A stretch of 40,799 nucleotides of DNA from Clostridium sp. OF09-36 (GTDB lineage: Bacteria > Bacillota > Clostridia > Lachnospirales > Lachnospiraceae): the NCBI RefSeq assembly GCF_003481985.1, contig NZ_QUMD01000030.1, forward strand, positions 1 to 40,799. Direction: 5' to 3'. Made by a program: the position numbers and the translations under genes. Position 1 is the first letter of the stretch; each line of letters begins with the position of its first letter. Shown here in pieces: positions 35,153 through 40,799 of the stretch. The notes beneath the pieces were generated by a model that was given only the letters and a program-made list of their open reading frames with translations, was not told the origin of the DNA and did no database searches.

Positions 35153-36881
35153 TGAAGCATAAAAAAGTTTTTCAATTTCATTCGATCCGCCACCGGATCA
35201 TGCTGATCTTTGTAGGGCTTATGGCGGCGATGCTCTTTGCCATCTGGGGGGTCAATTCCTGGTGGCTGGAGCGCTATTATGTGGATCAGAAACTGAAGGT
35301 GATGGAAGAGGCTTATACCGATATTGATACAGTCATCCAGGAAAAGGTCGGGGAAAATGAAAATATCGGAGATGTCCTGAAATCAGAGTTGGAGCAGGAG
35401 TGGGAAATCTGGAAGCAGACGGCAAAAGGCGAGGAAGATTCCGATAATGCCGATGCTTCAGGTGAAACATCCGGCACAGACACACTGGAAGAATCTTCCA
35501 ATCAGGCTGACGAGGTTCCGGCAGAAGATCTTCCGACCGACCTGCCGCAGGAGCAGGGAACGCTTCTTGGGACGATCCGCAGCTACAGTGAGCAGAACAA
35601 TATTGCCATGACCCTGATCGACAGTGATACGGGAAAAGCCTGATCACCTCCGGGCGTGACAGTGACTTCCTGACCCAGAAGCTGCAGCGCTATGTACTGG
35701 GTAAGGGCCAGAAGCACATGCAGGTGTTAAAACAGCACGACAATTATGTGGTTGAGAAGAACATGGATTTCCGTTCCAGCGGAACCTATATGGAAAGCTG
35801 GGGCTATTTTTCCGACAACCGGACCATGTTCATCATGTCCATGCCGCTTGCAAGCATCCGGGAGAGCGTGGAGTTGTCCAACCGGTTTACTACCTGGGTC
35901 GGTCTGATCGCGCTGGTATTTGGAAGTGCCCTGATGTGCTTTGTGACCAACCGTATCACCAAGCCGATCTTGAAATTATCTTCTCTGTCCGAGGAGATGT
36001 CAAAGCTGAATTTTGATGTTGCTTATGAGGACGACGCAGAGGATGAGGTCGGTATTCTGGGGCGCAGCATGAACTCGCTGTCCCACAGCTTGAAAGATGC
36101 CATTGGTGCGCTGCAGGCTGCGAACAAACAGCTGCAGCACGATATTGATGAAAAAATCCAGATCGATGAGATGCGAAAGGAATTCATCGCGAATGTTTCC
36201 CATGAATTAAAGACGCCGATCGCGCTGATCCAGGGCTATGCAGAAGGTCTTTGCGACGGCATGTGTGAGGATGTGGAAAGCCGCAATTACTACTGCGAGG
36301 TCATCATGGATGAAGCCAACAAGATGAATAAGATGGTGCGTCAGCTACTGACCTTGACGGCTTTGGAGTTTGGAAACGATACCCCGAGTATCGAAGCCTT
36401 TGATATTTCAGAACTGGTTCATGACCTGATCAATTCCTCCAGCATCCTAATCCAGCAGAATAAGGCAAAGGTAACCGTGGACATGCCGGAGATTCTTATG
36501 GTCATGGGTGATGAATTCAAGATCGAGGAAGTTGTGACGAACTATCTGACGAATGCAATGAACCATCTTGGCGGGGAACATCAGATCCGCATCTGGAGTG
36601 ATGTAACCGATAAAGTGGCGAAGATTCATGTATACAATAATGGCAATCCGATCCCGGAGGAAGACCTGCCGAACCTGTGGACGAAATTCTACAAGGTGGA
36701 CAAGGCCCGCACCCGCGCTTACGGCGGAAGCGGCATCGGACTTTCAATCGTCAAGGCGATCATGGAAGCCCATCACCAGCAGTATGGCGTGGCAAACCGG
36801 GAAGACGGCGTGGAGTTCTGGTTTACGCTGGCGCTTGCGCCAGAAATTCCGGAAGATCAGGAACCGGCAGAAAATCCATAA
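35152..36881 (+). CDS. Membrane sensor histidine kinase, one frameshift
   Basis: The protein has two membrane helices (IMLIFVGLMAAMLFAIW near residue 15 and VGLIALVFGSALMCFV near 250) flanking an extracellular region. That region contains an acidic, Ser/Asp/Glu-rich low-complexity stretch (about residues 90-140). A HAMP linker, HisKA with phospho-histidine H351 in NVSHELKTP, and a HATPase with NYLTNAMNH and GGSGIGLSIVK follow. The frame stops at 35643; one missing C at 35639-35640 (AAAGCCTG to AAAGCCCTG) gives 576 residues. It pairs with the response regulator just upstream. Confidence 0.92.
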
Positions 36882-37021
36882 TGGCGAAGCTTCAGAAAAG
36901 TCCCAAAACTGACAGCCCTAGAAGAAAACTGGCAGAAACACAGGACGACATTTTCGGCGAAAAAGAACAAAAGGAAATAGAGAGACGGGAGGCTGAGAAC
37001 CGTCAGAACGCAGCTTGTTAA
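36881..37021 (+). CDS. Possible small charged protein (46 residues) coupled to the kinase gene
   Basis: An ATG overlaps the kinase stop by 1 bp (TAATG), the same coupling as between regulator and kinase. The product is highly charged (MAKLQKSPKTDSPRRKLAET, then glutamate- and arginine-rich to NAAC), with no membrane segment and no family recognised. The ribosome binding site is weak and the stop lies at the start of the T-box leader. It may be a real small protein or a chance frame. Confidence 0.35.
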   Translation: MAKLQKSPKTDSPRRKLAETQDDIFGEKEQKEIERREAENRQNAAC

Positions 37022-37266
37022 ATGGACCGCTGAGGGCGCAGTCAAAAGCCGTAAGGCTAGTATTCTGCGACGTGAGGGCATACGTTAGTTGCCGGGAATA
37101 TGTTGGTATTTCGAAAAGTGCGCGAGAATTCTATAGATTTTATCTTTATCCATGGAAGGTTTCGCGAAGCAAGGTGGTACCGCGGGTGATCTGGTAAATT
37201 AAATTTCCAATCCCGTCCTTGACAGATTTCAATTCACAGGAAGTCTGTTCAGGACGGGATTTTTTG
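37020..37266 (+). promoter_or_regulatory. T-box leader of the tryptophan locus
   Basis: The T-box core AAGGTGGTACCGCGG is at 37171-37185. It is followed by a terminator stem (37209-37226 with 37244-37260) and a T run at 37260-37265. Upstream is a long structured stretch consistent with stem I, including an AGTA near 37059. T-boxes sense uncharged tRNA; the trp gene pieces downstream suggest tRNA-Trp. The specifier codon was not located with confidence, and stem I could itself be rearranged. Confidence 0.8.
37209..37266 (+). terminator. T-box attenuator terminator
   Basis: AATCCCGTCCTTGACAGA (37209-37226) pairs, with two mismatches, with TCTGTTCAGGACGGGAT (37244-37260), followed by TTTTT. In T-box leaders this stem competes with the antiterminator stabilised by uncharged tRNA. 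Confidence 0.8.
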
Positions 37267-37335
37267 TTTCAAGTCCTTCTGACAGACGCAATCATGTATT
37301 CCTGAAATCGTCTTTCCCTGTTTCTGTGGGAGAGC

Positions 37336-38370
37336 GTGGAGAAATCCAAACGCTGGGACCGTTACACTTTTCTTGGATTCGATCCGGTGCTGGAACTGAC
37401 TTGCCGGGATGGACTTCTGAAAATCACAAGCGGAACGACCATTGAGCAGCAGGTGGAGCATCCGGGAGAAGCCATCCGGAAGATCCTCGCGGAAAACAAA
37501 AGTCCGAAGCTTCCGGGAATGCCGACCTTCACCGGCGGTCTGGTCGGATATTTCGCTTATGACTACATCAAATATGCGGAACCGAAGCTGAAGCTGGAAA
37601 AAGGCGACGCGGATTCCTTTCAGGATGTAGACCTGATGCTGTTTGACAAGGTCATTGCATTTGATAATTTCCGCCAGAAGATTATTCTGATCGTGAATAT
37701 GAAGACCGGTGCACTGGAACAGGAGTATTACAAGGCGCAGCTGGAGCTGGAAAAACTGGTGAACTTGATCCGGAACGGAAAGCCGGCACCGGAGCAGCCG
37801 TTAAAACTGAAAACTGATTTCAAACCGGCTTTTTCCAAAGAAGCCTACTGCGAGATGGTGGAAAAGGGAAAACGTTACATCCGGGAGGGAGATATCTTCC
37901 AGGTAGTGCTTTCCAATCAGCTGGAAGCGGAGATGGAGGGCAGCCTGTTGGATGCCAGAGGAGGGCATGAAAGCATGATCGTACTGATTGATAATTATGA
38001 CAGTTTTTCGTATAACCTGTACCAGCTGATCGGAAGCATCCGTCCGGATATCCCGGTGATCCGTGCGGTGTCCATGAAGCAGGATCATGAATTAAAACGC
38101 TGGGATGCAAGCGAAGCGGATTATCTTTTGCTGGATGCCGGAAGCGGCGGAACCGGACACACCTTTGACCATACCCTGATCAAGCAGGTAGGAGCAATTC
38201 AAAAACCCTGGTTTTTAGCCGGCGGTATGCGGGCGGAAAATGTGCGGGAAGCAATTCAGAAGTTTCATCCGTTTGGGGTAGACTGCAGCAGCGGAGTGGA
38301 AACAGAAGGATTGAAAGACCCGGTGAAAATCCGGCGGATCATAGAAAATGTGCGAAATCCGTTTCCATGA
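37336..38370 (+). CDS. Collapsed tryptophan locus: TrpE'-TrpG'-TrpF' in-frame fusion
   Basis: One 344-codon frame carries three partial enzymes. Residues 1 to about 205 are anthranilate synthase component I (SKRWDRYTFLGFDPVLELT; GLVGYFAYDYIKYAEP; REGDIFQVVLSNQLEAEM) without its N-terminus or catalytic C-terminal half. A trpG ribosome binding site (37957-37965) and start (ATG at 37975) follow inside the frame; TrpG is kept only for about 30 residues (IVLIDNYDSFSYNLYQLIG), without the glutaminase cysteine. From about 38060 the frame is the C-terminal half of phosphoribosylanthranilate isomerase (ADYLLLDAGSGGTGHTFD; FLAGGMRAENV; GVDCSSGVETEG). The rest of trpG, trpD, trpC and half of trpF are missing, and no trpBA follows. 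It starts at a GTG with no good ribosome binding site. No trp enzyme here can be complete. Confidence 0.85.
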   Translation: MEKSKRWDRYTFLGFDPVLELTCRDGLLKITSGTTIEQQVEHPGEAIRKILAENKSPKLPGMPTFTGGLVGYFAYDYIKYAEPKLKLEKGDADSFQDVDLMLFDKVIAFDNFRQKIILIVNMKTGALEQEYYKAQLELEKLVNLIRNGKPAPEQPLKLKTDFKPAFSKEAYCEMVEKGKRYIREGDIFQVVLSNQLEAEMEGSLLDARGGHESMIVLIDNYDSFSYNLYQLIGSIRPDIPVIRAVSMKQDHELKRWDASEADYLLLDAGSGGTGHTFDHTLIKQVGAIQKPWFLAGGMRAENVREAIQKFHPFGVDCSSGVETEGLKDPVKIRRIIENVRNPFP

Positions 38371-38391
38371 AACGTGAATTGTGATAAAATC

Positions 38392-38425
38392 AAAAGTATC
38401 TGAGCGAATCAGATGCTTTTATTGT
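38392..38425 (+). terminator. Terminator after the trp fusion
   Basis: AAAAGTATCTGA (38392-38403) pairs with TCAGATGCTTTT (38409-38420) with one G-T pair, around a 5-nt loop, and ends in T residues. It closes the trp remnant before the reductase gene. Confidence 0.75.
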
Positions 38426-38587
38426 TCCATAGGAAATTGTGCTCTATGTATCCTGAAAGGCTGGAAACAGATCCTGCGGGTTTACATTGCGTATGAAAGA
38501 GTTATCCGCAAGTCTGCATGCTTATTTTGGGAAGAATTAGCATAACACAGACAAGGAAATTCTGAATTTATATTAGGAGGAGAAGGT

Positions 38588-40144
38588 ATGGAAATCAGAA
38601 ATGACCAGGACTGGAAACAGGATATTCCAGCATTTCGGGCAAAGACAGCTGCGTTTTATGCGGGAGAGCTTAGCAAGGATGCTTACAAAGGATTTTCAGG
38701 TCTGTACGGAAGCTATGCCCAGAAAGGTGGAAAGGCCAGTATGCTGCGTCTGCGCATGACAGGGGGCTGTGTGACAAAGGAAAAACTGAAGTTTGTTGCA
38801 GATACGATCCGGAAATACCAGCTGCACAAGGCACATTTTACTACCTGCCAGACCATTCAGCTGCATGATCTGGATGGGGCAATCGTTGCCGATATTATGG
38901 AACAGGCTCTGGATGTTGGAATCGTCACCATGGGAGGAGGCGGAGACTTTCCGCGTAATGTGACCTGCAGTCCGCTTTCCGGTGTCGACAAGGAAGAATA
39001 TTTTAACGTATTGCCATGGGCAAAGGCAGCAGGCGAATACCTGATGGGGTTCATCCGTGCGGAAAAAATGCCGCGTAAGCTGAAGGTGGCTTTTTCCAGT
39101 TCTCCGAAGAATCTTTCGCATGCAACTTACCGGGATCTCGGGTTTGCGGCCCGCCCGGATGGATGCTTTGATGTTTACAGCGCGGGAGGACTTGGAAACA
39201 ATCCACGTTTTGGTGTATTGATCGCAGAGGCAGTAAAACCGGAAGATATCTGCTATTACATCAAGGCAATGTGGCTGACCTTCCGCGCCTATGGAAATTA
39301 TGAAAACCGTGGTAAAGCCAGAAGCCGCTATATGCAGGAAAGTCTCGGCGGTGCAGAAAATTACAGAAAAGCATTTCTGGAAAAGCTGGATGAGGTCTAT
39401 GCGTCTGGCGAGGATCTGAAGCTTCAGGTTCAGAAAATGGAAGTGAATAAGACCGGAGATGGCAGCACGGTTTCTGATAGTCGTGCTTTGGAACAGAAAC
39501 AGGAAGGCCTTTATACTGTGCTGTGGCATCCGATCGGAGGACAGCCGGATCTTTCTGTACTGTGTGCGCTCAGCGATGCGCTTCAGAAAATGGATGAAGC
39601 AGAAATGCGCCTTGCACCGGATGAGACTGCGTATATCATCAATCTGACTGGCGAAGAAGCTAAAAAAGTTCTGGCGATCACAGCGGGTAATACTGCCAAG
39701 ACCGAGTTTGAGGCATCCGTAAGCTGCATCGGTGCATCGGTATGCCAGGTCGGCGTGCGGGATTCCCAGGCACTTTTGCAGGCGTGCGTAAAAGCTGTGC
39801 GGGAAGCAGACCTTCCGGCAGATGCACTTCCGAAAATCCATATTTCCGGATGTCCGTCCTCCTGTGGTACACACCAGACCGGTGTCCTTGGATTCCGCGG
39901 AGCTGCAAAGAAGGTAAATGACAAAACGGAATCTGCGTTTCTTCTATACTTAAATGGCTGTGAGAAACAGGGAAAAGAAAAAATGGGAGAAGAATTGGGA
40001 ACCATTTTAGAAAGCCAGATCCCAGAGTTCTTGGCAGCACTTGGAAAGACGGTTGCAGAGGCCTCACTCAGCTTTACCCAATGGAATCTTGAAAATCCGG
40101 ATGGAGTAAGAACGGTAGCGGCTCCATTTATAGAACTGCAGTAG
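38588..40144 (+). CDS. Siroheme [4Fe-4S] nitrite/sulfite reductase family protein
   Basis: The 518-residue protein has the two ferredoxin-like half domains (ASMLRLRMTGGCVTKEKL; HFTTCQTIQLHDL; GDFPRNVTCSPLSG) and the siroheme/cluster cysteines C380 and C386 (CIGASVC) and C422 and C426 (GCPSSCG). This is the usual Cx5C...Cx3C pattern, so the metal centre looks intact. Such enzymes reduce sulfite to sulfide or nitrite to ammonia with electrons from ferredoxin; the substrate is not settled by sequence. It stands alone between terminators with AGGAGG before the ATG. No siroheme or sulfate activation genes are adjacent. Confidence 0.9.
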   Translation: MEIRNDQDWKQDIPAFRAKTAAFYAGELSKDAYKGFSGLYGSYAQKGGKASMLRLRMTGGCVTKEKLKFVADTIRKYQLHKAHFTTCQTIQLHDLDGAIVADIMEQALDVGIVTMGGGGDFPRNVTCSPLSGVDKEEYFNVLPWAKAAGEYLMGFIRAEKMPRKLKVAFSSSPKNLSHATYRDLGFAARPDGCFDVYSAGGLGNNPRFGVLIAEAVKPEDICYYIKAMWLTFRAYGNYENRGKARSRYMQESLGGAENYRKAFLEKLDEVYASGEDLKLQVQKMEVNKTGDGSTVSDSRALEQKQEGLYTVLWHPIGGQPDLSVLCALSDALQKMDEAEMRLAPDETAYIINLTGEEAKKVLAITAGNTAKTEFEASVSCIGASVCQVGVRDSQALLQACVKAVREADLPADALPKIHISGCPSSCGTHQTGVLGFRGAAKKVNDKTESAFLLYLNGCEKQGKEKMGEELGTILESQIPEFLAALGKTVAEASLSFTQWNLENPDGVRTVAAPFIELQ

Positions 40145-40190
40145 GTCAGAAGTTCCATACATATGGGAAAAACATTATTGCTCACAGGTA

Positions 40191-40214
40191 GGGATTTTCT
40201 GAACTGAAAATCCC
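40191..40214. repeat. Short perfect stem-loop after the reductase gene
   Basis: GGGATTTTC (40191-40199) pairs with GAAAATCCC (40206-40214) around a 6-nt loop. No T tract follows; it may protect or end the reductase transcript. Confidence 0.5.
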
Positions 40215-40236
40215 GTATGATACAGTTCTGGTAGCA

Positions 40237-40307
40237 GATTTTGCCGATTTGGGATGCGAAGCATCGGCAAAATCCCGTTGCTGTTCACGCATGCGTGAAC
40301 AGCAACG
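40237..40307. repeat. Dispersed palindromic element, full copy with two stems
   Basis: The first stem is perfect: GATTTTGCCGAT (40237-40248) with ATCGGCAAAATC (40263-40274). Directly after comes a perfect 32-bp palindrome at 40276-40307 whose left half is CGTTGCTGTTCACGCA. Diverged or partial copies lie at 10308, 10869, 16761, 20330, 20523, 20585 and 22146. This copy sits 56 bp upstream of the rRNA promoter region. Confidence 0.85.
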
Positions 40308-40362
40308 AAAAACACGTTTTCCATGATTTCCGCGAAAAAATGAAAAAAGTTGAAAAATACTG

Positions 40363-40391
40363 TTGACATTTGTCGTGACATTTGATATTAT
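40363..40391 (+). promoter_or_regulatory. rRNA operon promoter P1
   Basis: Consensus TTGACA (40363-40368), a 17-bp spacer and TATTAT (40386-40391). AT-rich A tracts upstream could act as an UP element. Confidence 0.8.
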
Positions 40392-40456
40392 AATCCTCGC
40401 CCCGTGAGAACGGGGCAAGGAAATGAAAAACTTCCAAAAATAAATGAAAAAAGTTG

Positions 40457-40485
40457 TTGACAAAGCGAAAACAATGTGATAATAT
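40457..40485 (+). promoter_or_regulatory. rRNA operon promoter P2
   Basis: Consensus TTGACA (40457-40462), a 17-bp spacer and TAATAT (40480-40485), 94 bp after P1. Tandem promoters are usual for rRNA operons. Confidence 0.85.
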
Positions 40486-40691
40486 ATAACACGTTGCTGC
40501 TGAGAACAACAGCAAATGAACCTTGAAAATGAAAGATTGAACAGTGTTTAAAACCCTGAAAATTCTAATAAAAAAGAGTCCTGGTTGGACATCTTTGAAT
40601 GAGAAAATTCAGAACAAAAACAAACCAAACAACAGTAGAACGGTTTAAACAATTAGCTAGTGGTTAATTTTTGAACCGGGAAACAAACTTT

Positions 40692-40799
<108 letters not shown>

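Noticed and set aside
37294..37335. ATG at 37294 as the TrpE start
   Set aside because: A TGA follows three codons later in that frame and there is no ribosome binding site; it may be a leftover of the original trpE start.
38696..39874. A 392-codon open frame on the minus strand
   Set aside because: It lies wholly opposite the reductase gene, whose cysteine motifs and ribosome binding site are clear; the antisense frame resembles no known family and is a codon-bias shadow.
10308..40307. CRISPR array
   Set aside because: The repeats are single, far apart, palindromic and not separated by uniform spacers; no cas gene is present.

Overview
The window looks like a chromosomal segment of a spore-forming Lachnospiraceae (Clostridia). 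The 16S rRNA 5' end at the right edge reads like clostridial cluster XIVa. The spore protease gene gpr is present. Gene order matches Firmicutes blocks known from Bacillus (rpsT/gpr; prmA-rsmE; mtaB; ireB-ruvX-yrzB-mltG-trmR-trhP; rel-hemZ-hisS-aspS). No phage, insertion sequence or CRISPR array was seen. The genus cannot be fixed from this sequence alone.

Layout. 1-442: gene debris, including the tail of an alkyl-sulfatase-like gene. 563-1659: ychF. 1896-3390: rpsT (minus strand) divergent from gpr. 3521-8461: a TauE/SafE-type permease, two ribosome-modification methyltransferases (prmA, rsmE) and the tRNA sulfur-relay pair nifS-thiI. 8565-8798: an HPr-like protein without the catalytic histidine (minus strand). 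9001-16520: mtaB, ireB-ruvX-DUF1292, an RNase J with a long disordered N-terminus, a short MltG-like membrane protein, and the tRNA U34 hydroxylation/methylation pair trmR-trhP. 16825-20290: etfB, a ferredoxin-fused etfA and an FAD lactate dehydrogenase, resembling the electron-confurcating lactate dehydrogenase of acetogens. 20653-26276: six anaerobic cobalamin genes (cbiL, cbiH, cobT, cbiF, cbiP, cbiC). 26386-34246: rel, an MBL hydrolase, hemZ, hisS and aspS. 34478-36881: an OmpR-type two-component system. 37020-38370: a T-box leader followed by a collapsed tryptophan locus in which pieces of TrpE, TrpG and TrpF form one frame. 38588-40144: a siroheme sulfite/nitrite reductase. 40363-40799: tandem rRNA promoters and the start of 16S rRNA.

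Two patterns cut across the annotation. First, eight otherwise normal genes (ychF, rnj, trhP, etfA, cobT, hemZ, aspS three times, and the histidine kinase) are broken by single missing bases. Nine of the ten losses are best explained by a shortened run of identical bases, and the rnj one most likely is too. Essential genes are hit, so these look like sequence or assembly errors rather than decay; coordinates are given for the restored genes. Second, the intergenic gaps carry at least two families of dispersed inverted repeats. The clearest copy is a perfect 32-bp palindrome upstream of the rRNA promoters, and copies overlap the stop codons of mtaB and trhP.

The strongest candidate for something unusual is the T-box plus TrpE'-TrpG'-TrpF' fusion. 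It keeps an intact leader and a 344-codon open frame but lacks the main catalytic parts of each enzyme. Whether it is a real deletion derivative or an assembly collapse cannot be settled from the sequence.
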